Shown here: positions 16,043-24,510 of the stretch, piece after piece
Numbering within the stretch: the stretch's first letter is position 1
Layout: each line of letters opens with the position of its first letter
NCBI RefSeq assembly: GCF_017876115.1
Contig: NZ_JAGINO010000039.1
Coordinates: 1 to 33,274 of the forward strand
Direction: 5' to 3'
DNA from: Azospirillum picis
Lineage (GTDB): Bacteria > Pseudomonadota > Alphaproteobacteria > Azospirillales > Azospirillaceae
DNA length: 33,274 nt
Position numbers and translations under genes: made by a program
The notes under the pieces: generated by a model
The model's database searches: none
Told to the model about the DNA's origin: nothing
Seen by the model: only the letters and a program-made list of their open reading frames with translations

Positions 16043-16704
16043 CAGCACCGGTTGCATCCCGCGAGGAGGACGATGCCGTCTACCGCCGGCAGGGGTTCGG
16101 AACGCGCCTGGGGCTGACCGCCCCGTTCGGGCTGCTCATCGTCGATTTCGTGAACGGCTTCGCCGACCCCGGCTCCTTCGGCGGCGGAAACATCGCCGAG
16201 GCCATCCAGGCCACCACCGGGCTGCTCGCCCAGGCGCGCGCGCGCCGGTGGCCGGTCGCGCACAGCCGGATCGTCTTCGCCGACGACGCCAGCGACGCCA
16301 ACGTCTTCAGCCTGAAGGTGCCGAGCCTGCTGAAGCTGACCGAGCAGTCCCCGCTAAGCGCGATCGTCCCGCAGCTCGCGCCCAGGGAGGGCGAGCTGGT
16401 CGTCCGCAAGACGGTCCCCTCGGCCTTCTTCGGCACGGGGCTCGCGCCCTGGCTCACCCAGCGCGGCGTCTCGACGCTGGTGGTCGCGGGAACCACGACC
16501 AGCGGATGCGTGCGCGCCTCGGTGATCGATGCGATGTCCTTCGGCTTCCGGCCGGTCGTGCTGTCCGACTGCGTCGGCGACCGTGCCCTGCCGCCGCACG
16601 ACGCCAACCTGTTCGACATGGACCAGAAATGTGCCGACGTCATGACGATGGCGGCGCTGTTCGACGGGCTCGGCGGCGAGGTGGGGGCGGAACGGACGGG
16701 GTGA
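16039..16704 (+). CDS. nicF: Maleamate amidohydrolase (NicF/PicF-like isochorismatase fold)
   Basis: The 221-residue protein is a cysteine hydrolase of the isochorismatase superfamily. The catalytic triad is visible as D36 (LLIVDFVNGF), K124 (VVRKTVPSAFFGT) and C157 (TTTSGCVRAS). The N-terminal FVNGFADPGSFGGGNI is typical of NicF. It splits maleamate into maleate and ammonia, so this pathway delivers nitrogen as well as carbon. Its start overlaps the dioxygenase stop (ATGA). After it comes a 100-bp gap with a GC hairpin, which probably ends the pathway's message. Confidence 0.92.
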   Translation: MTAPVASREEDDAVYRRQGFGTRLGLTAPFGLLIVDFVNGFADPGSFGGGNIAEAIQATTGLLAQARARRWPVAHSRIVFADDASDANVFSLKVPSLLKLTEQSPLSAIVPQLAPREGELVVRKTVPSAFFGTGLAPWLTQRGVSTLVVAGTTTSGCVRASVIDAMSFGFRPVVLSDCVGDRALPPHDANLFDMDQKCADVMTMAALFDGLGGEVGAERTG

Positions 16705-16732
16705 AGGGGCGGACGGGCGGTTGCCGCTTGAC

Positions 16733-16747
16733 GGGCGGCCGCCGCCC
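16733..16747 (+). terminator. GC hairpin after the maleamate amidase gene
   Basis: GGGCGG (16733-16738) pairs with CCGCCC (16742-16747) around a 3-nt loop, 29 bp after the amidase stop. No T-run follows, so it may be a weak or Rho-assisted terminator at the end of the pathway operon. Confidence 0.35.
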
Positions 16748-16804
16748 GCTCATGTCCGGGACAGGGCGCCGCCCGCAGGCGCCGGTTCCAGGGAGGCTAC
16801 GCCC

Positions 16805-18475
16805 ATGGTCCATCGCGCCGCCGCCGACGATCTCGCCACCCACAGCGTCGTCAACCAGCCGCCTGACTATGCGCCGCGCGACCTCTGGGCCGGCGATGCG
16901 GCCCTGCGCGAGGCGGTCCTGCGCCATGGTGGCGCCGGGGCCGGCGACCTGCCGGCCGCACTGGGAGCCCTCGCCGGAAGCGCCCGGGTGATGGAGCTGG
17001 GCGAGCTTGCCAACCGGCATCCGCCGACGCTGCGCGCCTTCGACCGCTACGGCCGCCGTGTCGACGAGGTGGAGTTCCATCCTGCCTACCACGAGCTGAT
17101 GGACTTGGTGGCGCGGCACCATGTCCAGTCGATCGCCTGGATGCCGGAGCGGCCCGGCGGCCATGTGGCGCACGCCGCCATGGTCATCCTGCTGACCCAG
17201 GCGGAGGCCGGGGTGCTGTGCCCGGCCGCCATGAGCTACGCGTCGGTGCCGGTGCTGCGCCGCCGGCCCGACCTTGCCGCGGAGTGGCTGCCGCGACTGC
17301 TGTCCGGCCGCTACGACGGCCGCTGCATCCCGGCCGGCGAGAAGGCGGGCGCCACCATCGGCATGGCGATGACGGAGAAGCAGGGCGGTTCCGACGTGCG
17401 GGCAAACAGCACGCGTGCCCGGCCGGCGGGCGGTGGAAACGGCGGCGGGGAGGGGGGCGAATACCTGCTGACCGGCCACAAATGGTTCTGCTCGGCCCCG
17501 ATGTCGGACGCCTTCCTGACGCTGGCGCAGACGGACCGCGGCCTGTCCTGCTTCCTGGTGCCGCGCTGGCGTCCCGACGGCACGCGCAACGTCTTCCGCA
17601 TCCAGCGGCTGAAGGACAAGCTGGGCAACCGGTCGAACGCCTCGGCCGAGATCGAGTATGACGGCACCTCGGCCTGGCTGGTCGGCGGGGAGGGGGCGGG
17701 CACCGCCACCATCATGGACATGGTCCACCATACCCGGCTCGATTGCGGTGCGGCCGCCGCCGGGCTGATGCGCGCCGCCGTCGGACGTGCCCTGCACCAC
17801 ACTGGCCACCGGTCGGCCTTCGGGCGCCGGCTGATCGACCAGCCGCTGATGCGGCAGGTGCTGGCCGACATGGCGCTGGAGAGCGAGGCGGCGACCGCGC
17901 TGGTGCTGCGGGTCGCGCGCGCCTTCGACCGGGCATCGGCGGACCCGGCATCCCGCGCCTTCGCCCGGCTGGGGGTGGCGGTCTGCAAGTACTGGGTCAC
18001 CAAACGCTGTCCCACCCTGGTCTACGAGGCGCTGGAGTGCCATGGCGGCAATGGGTATGTCGAGGAGGGCGACATGCCCAGGCTCTACCGCGAGGCGCCG
18101 CTGAACGCGATCTGGGAAGGGTCGGGCAACGTCATCTGCCTGGACGTGCTGCGCACCCTGCAGCGCGAACCGGCGGCGCTGGCCGCCCTCGAGGCCGAAC
18201 TGGCGGCGGCGGGCGGCCTCGACGGACGGCTGGATCGCTGGATGGCGGATACGCGCGCGCTGCTGGCCGCCGGCACGTCGCTGGACCTGCAGGCGCGCCG
18301 CCTGGTAGAGCGCCTGGCCCTTGCGCTTCAGGCCGCCGAACTGCTGCGCCACGGCCCGCCGGCGGTCGCCGACGCCTTCTGCGCGAGCCGGCTGGGCGGC
18401 GACTGGGGACAAGCCTTCGGCACGCTGCCGGCCGGCGTGGACAGCGAGGCGATCCTGGCCCGGGCGGCGGGATAG
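16805..18475 (+). CDS. AidB-like acyl-CoA dehydrogenase family protein
   Basis: The 556-residue flavoprotein matches the AidB branch of acyl-CoA dehydrogenases: an extra N-terminal domain (HSVVNQPPDYAPRDLW), MTEKQGGSDVRAN for flavin binding at about 185-197, LTGHKWFCSAPMSDAFL, and the C-terminal AIWEGSGNVICLDVLR active-site helix. Ordinary acyl-CoA dehydrogenases are about 380 residues; AidB is about 540. In E. coli AidB is induced by alkylation stress and its physiological substrate is unclear. The start at 16805 follows GGGAGG by 9 bp. It lies 100 bp after the pyridine pathway, so it may or may not be co-transcribed; no step of that pathway needs it. The family is sure, the role unknown. 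Confidence 0.9.
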   Translation: MVHRAAADDLATHSVVNQPPDYAPRDLWAGDAALREAVLRHGGAGAGDLPAALGALAGSARVMELGELANRHPPTLRAFDRYGRRVDEVEFHPAYHELMDLVARHHVQSIAWMPERPGGHVAHAAMVILLTQAEAGVLCPAAMSYASVPVLRRRPDLAAEWLPRLLSGRYDGRCIPAGEKAGATIGMAMTEKQGGSDVRANSTRARPAGGGNGGGEGGEYLLTGHKWFCSAPMSDAFLTLAQTDRGLSCFLVPRWRPDGTRNVFRIQRLKDKLGNRSNASAEIEYDGTSAWLVGGEGAGTATIMDMVHHTRLDCGAAAAGLMRAAVGRALHHTGHRSAFGRRLIDQPLMRQVLADMALESEAATALVLRVARAFDRASADPASRAFARLGVAVCKYWVTKRCPTLVYEALECHGGNGYVEEGDMPRLYREAPLNAIWEGSGNVICLDVLRTLQREPAALAALEAELAAAGGLDGRLDRWMADTRALLAAGTSLDLQARRLVERLALALQAAELLRHGPPAVADAFCASRLGGDWGQAFGTLPAGVDSEAILARAAG

Positions 18476-18551
18476 CCCAGCTCATCCCGGCCCCGCGGCC
18501 TTGGCCTTGAAGACGTCGAGGGAGGCGCGCCGTGACGCCGCTGCCGCATCG

Positions 18552-19592
18552 TCATGGCGCCTGCAACGGCATCGTCAGCGTCACCCGGGTTCCGGCATGC
18601 TGTCGGTCATGTTGCAGCAGCGCGCCCAGGCTGGTCGCCATCGCCTGGATGATCCGGGTGCCGAGGCCGGTACCCTGCGGCGCGTCGGTCTCGGAAAAAC
18701 CGACCCCGTCGTCCTCGACGCTCACCGACAGGTGCCCCCCGGCTGCAATCGCGCTGACGCGGATGCTGCCGGCCTGACCCTGCGGGTAGGCGTATTTGCA
18801 GGCGTTGGTGACCAGTTCGGTCACGATCACCGCCAGCGAGATGGCCTTGTCGGTCGGCACCGGCACGGCGTCGGCGACGATCACGAAGGGATCAGGGCGA
18901 TCCGACGCGATGGCGGCGCGCATCTCAGTCAGCAGCGTCTTGAGGTAGGCGTCGATCCGGACGGAGCGCACGTCACCGGAGGTGTAGAGGCTCCGGTGGA
19001 TGCCGGCGATCGCGGTGATGCGCGCCTGGGTCTCCTCCAGCGCGGCGCGTGCCCGGGTGTCGGACAGGCCGGACTTCTGCATCTGCACGAAGGCGGCGAC
19101 CAGCGCCAGGCTGTTGGCGACGCGATGGTTGACCTCGCGAAGCAGCATCTCCGCGCGGTCGCGCGCGATGCGCACCTCCTGCTCCGCCCGTTCCCGTTCC
19201 CGGCGCAGTTGGGCCCGTTCCAGGGCCTGGTCGATCGCCGCCACGAGCAGGTCGAAGAATCCCTCGCCGACCTCCTTGGGGACGTAGTCGTCCGCCCCGG
19301 CCTTCAGCGCCGCGACGGCCACCCGCGTGTCGCCGGCGCCGGTGACGTAGACCACGGGCGGCGCGTTTTCGCGGGACAGCAGGGCCGGCAGGATGTCCAG
19401 CCCGGTCGCCCCCGGCATTTCGTGATCCAGGCCGACCGCCATGATGCCGCCCTGCTGGAGCCGGGCCAATCCCTCCTGGCCGTCCTTGGCACACTCCACG
19501 GCGTAGCCGCGCCGCTCGAGCTTCCGTTGCACCAGCCGGGCCATGGCAACGTCGTCGTCGATGTAGAGGATGCGGACAGCCGGGTCCGTCAT
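18552..19592 (-). CDS. Receiver domain fused to a HisKA_2-type histidine kinase
   Basis: The 346-residue protein has a receiver domain first (about 5-120) with acidic pocket D12/D13, phospho-acceptor D56, T84 and K106. A coiled-coil linker rich in Arg/Glu (120-148) follows. The HisKA_2 dimer domain has H156 in LLREVNHRVANSLAL, and the HATPase part has N-box TELVTNACKYAY and GTGLGTRII near the end. So it takes a phosphate in on the receiver and controls its own kinase, the reverse of usual hybrid kinases. No membrane helix is present; it is cytosolic. Its start overlaps the single-domain regulator's stop by 4 bp (19589-19592). It ends 76 bp from the convergent AidB-like gene. Output partners are not in the window. 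Confidence 0.9.
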   Translation of the reverse strand: MTDPAVRILYIDDDVAMARLVQRKLERRGYAVECAKDGQEGLARLQQGGIMAVGLDHEMPGATGLDILPALLSRENAPPVVYVTGAGDTRVAVAALKAGADDYVPKEVGEGFFDLLVAAIDQALERAQLRRERERAEQEVRIARDRAEMLLREVNHRVANSLALVAAFVQMQKSGLSDTRARAALEETQARITAIAGIHRSLYTSGDVRSVRIDAYLKTLLTEMRAAIASDRPDPFVIVADAVPVPTDKAISLAVIVTELVTNACKYAYPQGQAGSIRVSAIAAGGHLSVSVEDDGVGFSETDAPQGTGLGTRIIQAMATSLGALLQHDRQHAGTRVTLTMPLQAP

Positions 19593-20038
19593 GCTTCCGC
19601 CCCGGGAACCTGTATGACGGAGAAGAACAGGCCCAGTTGCCGGATTGCCGTGGCGAAGCTCTCGTAATTGACCGGCTTCGTGATGTAGACGTTGGCCCCC
19701 AGGTCGTAGCAGCGCTGGATTTCCTGGCGGTCGTCCGTGGTGGTCAGCACCACGACGGGAAAGCGCTTGGTGTAGGGGGTGGCCTTGACCTTGGCCAGGA
19801 TGTCGACCCCCGTCATGTCCGGCAGGTTCAGGTCCAGCAGAATGAGAAGCGCCCGTCCCATGCTCGCCTGCCCGCTTCCGTCCGGACCGAGCAGGTAGGC
19901 AAGCGCGCTGGTGCCGTCGGTGAACGGCACGATCTCGTTGGTCACGCCGGCACGCCGGATGTTCTTCTCGATCAGCCGGGCATGCCCCTCGTCATCCTCG
20001 ATCATGACGATGCAAACGGCTTGCGGGTCATGCGTCAT
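19589..20038 (-). CDS. Single-domain response regulator (Rcp1-like)
   Basis: The 149-residue protein is only a receiver domain: acidic pair D15/D16 in VMIEDDEGHARLIEKNI, phospho-acceptor D69 in LLDLNLPDMTG, switch T100 and K121 in YITKPVNYESF. The long loop after helix 2 and the KPVNYESF segment are typical of Rcp1-type regulators that pair with CHASE3 or phytochrome kinases. It has no output domain, so it probably relays phosphate between the CHASE3 kinase upstream and the receiver-HisKA_2 protein downstream. It overlaps the kinase gene by 11 bp (20028-20038) and the next gene by 4 bp. Confidence 0.92.
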   Translation of the reverse strand: MTHDPQAVCIVMIEDDEGHARLIEKNIRRAGVTNEIVPFTDGTSALAYLLGPDGSGQASMGRALLILLDLNLPDMTGVDILAKVKATPYTKRFPVVVLTTTDDRQEIQRCYDLGANVYITKPVNYESFATAIRQLGLFFSVIQVPGAEA

Positions 20039-21527
20039 GAGCGGTGTTCTCCGGGGACAGGGTTAGAATTTTGGGTAGGCTTATGCGAAAGATGCTACCC
20101 TGTCCAGGCACCGAATCTACGCCGACCTCGCCCTGCAGACGCCGCACCAGCGCCCGGACATTGGCCAGCCCGATCCCCTCTCCGGGACGGTCCTGCACGC
20201 CGGAGCGGCGGAACAGCTCAAAGATGCGTTCGTGATCCTGCGGCGCGATGCCGCGCCCGTTGTCCTCGACCTCGAAGGTCAGGCGGCTGCCGTCGTCCCG
20301 GGCGCGGATGGAGATCCGGCCCGTCCTCGCCGGATCGAGATACTTGATCGCGTTGTCGACCAGGTTGCCGAACACCTGCTCCAGGGCGAGGCGGTCGGAG
20401 ACGATCTGCGGCAGGGGACCGGCGATGTCGATCACGCACCCCAGCTCGCTCGCCTGGTGGCGGACGCTGGCGGCCACGTTCTCCAGAAGGACCTGCATCG
20501 ACACTGGTTCGGGGTTCAGCGTCCGGCTGCCCTGGCGCGACAGGGCGAGGATGGCGTTGATCAGCCGGTCCATCTTCGTCGTGGAGGCGCGGATGAAGGC
20601 GATGGCCTCCGGCAGATCCTCCTTCACCGCCCGGCGCGCTTCCGATGCGATGGCGTCGTCGCCATCGGCCGGCTGGCGGTCGAGGTGGGCGCTCACGCTC
20701 GCCAGACCCGCCTCGAACTCGCTGGTGAACCCCATCACGTTGACCAGGGGCGCGCGCAGGTCATGGCTGACGATGTAGGCGAAGCGCTGGATCTCGTCGT
20801 TGGCCCGCTGCAGGTCCATGGTGCGGTCCGAAACGCGCTGCTCCAGGGAATCGTTGAGGGCCTGGATCGCCTGCTGCGCCTGCACGAGGTCGCGGGTGTA
20901 CTGCAACGCGATCCATACCGCGGCCCCGACGACCAGCAGGATGAACATTCCTCCCAGGTTCGCCACCCAGAGCGACTGCCTGGCTTGGCTGTTCATGGCT
21001 GCAAGCTGGGTGTCGAGCTGGGCGTCGGCGGGGGTGATCAGGTCGCCGAGCGAGCGCCTGGCTTCGTCCATCAGCCTGAGGCCGCGACCGGTGCGGACGA
21101 TGGCGAGCGCTTCGTCCCTGCGCCCGGCCTCCATCAGTTCGATCGTCTGCGCCAGTTCCTCCCGCTTGTCGGTGGCCAGGCTGGTCAGGCGCTCAACGAT
21201 GCCGATCTCCTCGGGGTTGCCTTCGACCAGTCTGCGCAGCGTGGCGATGGTCCTGTCCACCGCCACGCTTGCCGCTTCGTAGGGTTTGAGATACTGGCGG
21301 TCTTCCGTGAGCAGATAGCCGCGCTGCCCGACCTCGGCGTCCTGCAACTGGCTGAGGAGAGTGCCGGCGGCAACCCGCAGGTTGGTCGTCCGCCCGACCG
21401 ACCAGGAATATTGCCGCGTGCTTTCCGCCAGCCATCCCGACATCGTGACGATGCCCAGCAGCGTCAGGGCACCGGCGAGAAGCATCAGGAGGGTCCGACG
21501 GGTGACGGTGGTGCTGGATGTGTGCAT
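20028..21527 (-). CDS. CHASE3-domain sensor histidine kinase
   Basis: The 499-residue kinase has a first membrane helix at about 12-30, a periplasmic CHASE3 sensor (about 40-180, with AEVGQRGYLLTEDRQYLKPY), a second helix at about 187-208, a short coiled coil, a HisKA domain with H255 (AYIVSHDLRAPLVNV) and a HATPase domain (VFGNLVDNAIKYL; GIGLANVRALV). The signal it detects is unknown. It is first in a three-gene operon with a single-domain regulator and a receiver-HisKA_2 kinase, all overlapping. No clear ribosome site precedes the ATG at 21527. A perfect 14-bp palindrome lies 54 bp upstream and may be an operator. Confidence 0.92.
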   Translation of the reverse strand: MHTSSTTVTRRTLLMLLAGALTLLGIVTMSGWLAESTRQYSWSVGRTTNLRVAAGTLLSQLQDAEVGQRGYLLTEDRQYLKPYEAASVAVDRTIATLRRLVEGNPEEIGIVERLTSLATDKREELAQTIELMEAGRRDEALAIVRTGRGLRLMDEARRSLGDLITPADAQLDTQLAAMNSQARQSLWVANLGGMFILLVVGAAVWIALQYTRDLVQAQQAIQALNDSLEQRVSDRTMDLQRANDEIQRFAYIVSHDLRAPLVNVMGFTSEFEAGLASVSAHLDRQPADGDDAIASEARRAVKEDLPEAIAFIRASTTKMDRLINAILALSRQGSRTLNPEPVSMQVLLENVAASVRHQASELGCVIDIAGPLPQIVSDRLALEQVFGNLVDNAIKYLDPARTGRISIRARDDGSRLTFEVEDNGRGIAPQDHERIFELFRRSGVQDRPGEGIGLANVRALVRRLQGEVGVDSVPGQGSIFRISLPKILTLSPENTAHDA

Positions 21528-21580
21528 CGCGGACGGCGGATTTCGGCGGGATGATCAGGATCCTCTACCGGTTCACCATC

Positions 21581-21594
21581 CCGATTGCAATCGG
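21581..21594. promoter_or_regulatory. Perfect 14-bp palindrome upstream of the CHASE3 kinase
   Basis: CCGATTGCAATCGG is a perfect dyad. It lies 54 bp before the kinase start, next to an AT-rich stretch (about 21597-21660) that stands out from the GC-rich surroundings and probably holds the operon's promoter. It could bind a dimeric regulator. No other copy was noticed in the window. Confidence 0.4.
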
Positions 21595-21775
21595 AAGCTT
21601 TGGATAAGCCCGAGTTCTGCCACATCGGCATATCATCGTATATCTTGGGATCTTCATTCCTGGCGAAGACATGCCGAGACGAGGACCGGCTTCCGGTGCC
21701 GGCCGGCAAGTAAAAGGAGGGGGCTGGTCCGCCGGACCGGGCGGCGTCGGCAGCGAGGGCGGGCGTCGTCGTCTT

Positions 21776-23029
21776 TCAGGCGAGTGACGGACGGTCGGCA
21801 CGGAAGGGAGCCGCGTCCACAAAGGGGGCCTCGCCGCAGATCATGTCCGCGATCATCCGGCCGGTGACGGCGGCGAGCGTGAGTCCCTGGTGCCCATGGC
21901 CGAAGGCGAACCAGAGACCGGGATGCCGCGGGGCGGGCCCGATGACGGGGAGCATGTCCGGCATGCAGGGGCGCAGGCCCATCCAGGGCTCCGGATCGAT
22001 GCGGGCGCCGAGCGGGAACAGGGCGCGGGCGACCGGTTCCGCCCGTTCGAGCTGGACGGGCGTGCGCCGGGCGCCCGGACGGGCGAATTCCGCCCCTGTG
22101 GTCAGGCGGATGCCGCGTGCCATCGGTGCCAGGACATAGCCGTGCGCCGCGTCCAGCACCGGCCTGCCAAGCGTGACGCCGCTCGCCAGTTCGTAATGCA
22201 TGTGATAGCCGCGCTTGATCCCGAGCGGCAGGCGGTAGCCGAGCGGGTCGACCACCTCGCCCGACCAGGCGCCCATCGCGACGACGGCCGCCGGCGCCTG
22301 GACGGGTCCGTCCCTCGTGTCGACGGACCAGCCTGCTGCGGCCGGCCGCAGCGTCCGCCCGTTTCCCGTCAGGAACCGGCCCCCCAGCCGCTCCAGCGCC
22401 GTCCGCCAGGAGTCGACGAGACGTCCGGGATCCGTCACCGCCAGCGGGTCGGTGTAGTGCAGGGCGCCCGCCAGATCGGGATCGAGGTCCGGCTCCAGGA
22501 GCCGCAGTCCAGCGGAGTCGAGGGGAACGGACGCCACCCCGAACTCGCGCGCCAGCTCGGCGGCCTGCCGCAGTTCGGCGTCCTGCTGGCGCGCCGTCCG
22601 GAACAGCTTGAGCCAGCCGGTCGGCCGCAGCAGGGCGGCGGCGTCCGCTTGCTCGGCCAGCCGGCGCGTCTCGGGCAGGCATTGCCCGATCAGTCCGGCA
22701 TAGGCGCGGGCTGCCCGGACGTGCCGTGCCGGATGGGAATGGTGCCAATAGCGCGCCAGGAAGGGGGCGAGGGCCGGCAGTGCGCGGGCATGGTAATGGG
22801 CGTCGGTCTGGCGGTTGGCCGCATAGCGCAGCAGGGCGGCGAGCTGGCGCGGGAAGGCGTAGGGATAGGCGGCCTCGCGCTGGATCAGCCCGGCATTGCC
22901 GAACGACGCCTCCCGTCCCGCGGCACCCCGGCGGTCGAGGAGCACCGCCTGCCGTCCGCGCATCTGCAGGTGCAGGGCGACGGCGGTGCCGACCACCCCC
23001 GCGCCCAGCACCAGGACGTCGGCCTTCAT
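21776..23029 (-). CDS. DadA-like FAD-dependent D-amino acid dehydrogenase / amine oxidase
   Basis: The 417-residue protein is a DAO-family flavoenzyme. The Rossmann dinucleotide site is at the start (LVLGAGVVGTAVALHLQ, GAGVVG near residues 9-14). The C-terminal signature is MGLRPCMPDMLPVIGPAP followed by LWFAFGHGHQGLTLA, as in D-amino acid dehydrogenase small subunit DadA (about 430 residues). It would deaminate a D-amino acid or related secondary amine and pass electrons to the membrane chain. The start at 23029 was chosen because it overlaps the stop of the M81 gene by 4 bp and puts the FAD motif at the usual distance; an upstream ATG adds 12 unneeded residues. It is the last gene of the carrier-peptidase-oxidase operon. 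The substrate is unknown. Confidence 0.88.
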   Translation of the reverse strand: MKADVLVLGAGVVGTAVALHLQMRGRQAVLLDRRGAAGREASFGNAGLIQREAAYPYAFPRQLAALLRYAANRQTDAHYHARALPALAPFLARYWHHSHPARHVRAARAYAGLIGQCLPETRRLAEQADAAALLRPTGWLKLFRTARQQDAELRQAAELAREFGVASVPLDSAGLRLLEPDLDPDLAGALHYTDPLAVTDPGRLVDSWRTALERLGGRFLTGNGRTLRPAAAGWSVDTRDGPVQAPAAVVAMGAWSGEVVDPLGYRLPLGIKRGYHMHYELASGVTLGRPVLDAAHGYVLAPMARGIRLTTGAEFARPGARRTPVQLERAEPVARALFPLGARIDPEPWMGLRPCMPDMLPVIGPAPRHPGLWFAFGHGHQGLTLAAVTGRMIADMICGEAPFVDAAPFRADRPSLA

Positions 23030-24510
23030 CGCCGGGCCTCGGCGGGCACGGGGTCGAAGGGCCATTTCGGGCGCATGATCTTGCGGAACGGCAGGCCGGT
23101 GATGTCGGACGGAACGGCACCGGGGGCGTCCACCATGATGATGCGCGCGGCGATCGGCGCGTAGGCGGCGCGGAAATGCTGCGACGACTTCACGACCACG
23201 AGCTTGCGCCGGGCGGGATCGCAGCCGAGCTGCGTGAACAGGTCAAGGCCGAAGGCCTGGCACCGGAAACTGGTCAGCACGACCTCGACCCCCTGGCTGG
23301 CGACCAGGACGCAGTCGCCGAGCTTGGCCGGCGTGCCGGCGAGCCCCGTCATCACCATTCCCGTCCGGCAGGCTCCGACCTCCCAGACCCCATCGACCGG
23401 GTCGCCGGAGAGCGGGCCGACCTTGCCACCGACGCGCAGGGGCAGGCGCGCGCCGACGCCGGCATCCATGGCGATCCGCACCGCCCCCGGATCCCACAGC
23501 GGACCCAGGCAGACGTCGGTGATGCCGCGTTGCAGGATGCGCCGCAGGATGAAGGTCGCGTCGCCCGCGGCCCCGCCCCCGGCATTGTCGCTGCCGTCAC
23601 CCAGGACCACCGTCCCCGGGGTGGCGAGCGCGAGGTCGAGCGCCTCGTCGATCCCGGGCAGCGGCTCGGCGAGGGAGTCGCGCAGGGCGAACAGGTCCGC
23701 GGCAAGCCGTTGCGCGAGCGCGTCGGCGCGGCGGCCGTCCGGATCCCGTGCGGCGTCGCTGTAGACCAGGAGCTTGGTCCCCATGTCGGGCGTGTCGCCC
23801 CAGGAGAATCCGTGGACGACGGAGATGGAGACGATCCCGTCCCGGCCCTCCAGCTCCCTCACGCGGCCGAGGAAGCCGCGGGCCGGCTCGCGGGTGGTGT
23901 GGAGCAGGCCGACCATGCCGGTGTCGGCGACGGCGGCGCGCAGCCGCAGGCGCCCGTCGGAAAGCGCGGCACAGCGGTCGACCAGTTCCATCGCCCGCTC
24001 GGCGATGTCGGTGTGCGGGTATTCCTTCCAGCAGATCAGGAGGTCGGCGTTGGCCACCATCGCCTCGCTGAGGTGCGTGTGCGGGTCGAGCGTCGCGCCG
24101 ATCACCGCGCCCGGTCCGGCCAGGGCGCGGACGCGGGCGAGAAGGTCGCCCTCGCAGTCGTCATAGCCGTCGGCGACCATCGCGCCGTGCAGCCCGAGCA
24201 GCACGATGTCGACGGGAAGGGCCGCCCGCAGATCGTCGAGCAGGGCGTCGCGGAGGGATTCGTAGGCGGTCCGGGTCACCAGCCCGTTCGGGACGGCGGC
24301 CGCGACCAGCCCTTCAAGCAGCGTCCAGCCATGCTCCGGTCCGACCCGGCGTGCGGCCCACAACGGCCCGCTGTGCATCTGCATGGCCTCGGGGTGCTGA
24401 TTGGCCGGAAAGAAGGCCCGCTCGTGAAAGCTCGACACGCCGGTCGGCATCGGCCCGAAGGTGTTGGTCTCGGTCGCGAGCGAACCGGAGAAGACGCGCT
24501 TGCCGCTCAT
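23026..24510 (-). CDS. M81-family metallopeptidase (MlrC/microcystinase C-like)
   Basis: The 494-residue protein matches the M81 family (an N-terminal DUF1485 domain and a C-terminal MlrC domain). Visible motifs are SLATETNTFGPMPTG at the start, LLGLHGAMVADGYDDCEGDL near 100, ATLDPHTHLSEAMV near 140 (probable zinc ligands), VHGFSWGDTPDMG near 260 and LGDGSDNAGGGAAGD near 320. MlrC cleaves linear microcystin products, but most relatives are in catabolic operons with unknown amide substrates. The start at 24510 overlaps the stop of the MFS gene by 4 bp. The frame remains open far upstream, but that stretch is the MFS gene read in another frame. With the DadA-like oxidase it suggests hydrolysis of an amide then oxidation of the freed amino acid. 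Confidence 0.9.
   Translation of the reverse strand: MSGKRVFSGSLATETNTFGPMPTGVSSFHERAFFPANQHPEAMQMHSGPLWAARRVGPEHGWTLLEGLVAAAVPNGLVTRTAYESLRDALLDDLRAALPVDIVLLGLHGAMVADGYDDCEGDLLARVRALAGPGAVIGATLDPHTHLSEAMVANADLLICWKEYPHTDIAERAMELVDRCAALSDGRLRLRAAVADTGMVGLLHTTREPARGFLGRVRELEGRDGIVSISVVHGFSWGDTPDMGTKLLVYSDAARDPDGRRADALAQRLAADLFALRDSLAEPLPGIDEALDLALATPGTVVLGDGSDNAGGGAAGDATFILRRILQRGITDVCLGPLWDPGAVRIAMDAGVGARLPLRVGGKVGPLSGDPVDGVWEVGACRTGMVMTGLAGTPAKLGDCVLVASQGVEVVLTSFRCQAFGLDLFTQLGCDPARRKLVVVKSSQHFRAAYAPIAARIIMVDAPGAVPSDITGLPFRKIMRPKWPFDPVPAEARR

Noticed and set aside
13371..16704. Nicotine degradation cluster
   Set aside because: 2,5-dihydroxypyridine genes also occur in nicotine degraders, but no nicotine oxidase, pseudooxynicotine or hydroxy-SP hydroxylase gene is seen.
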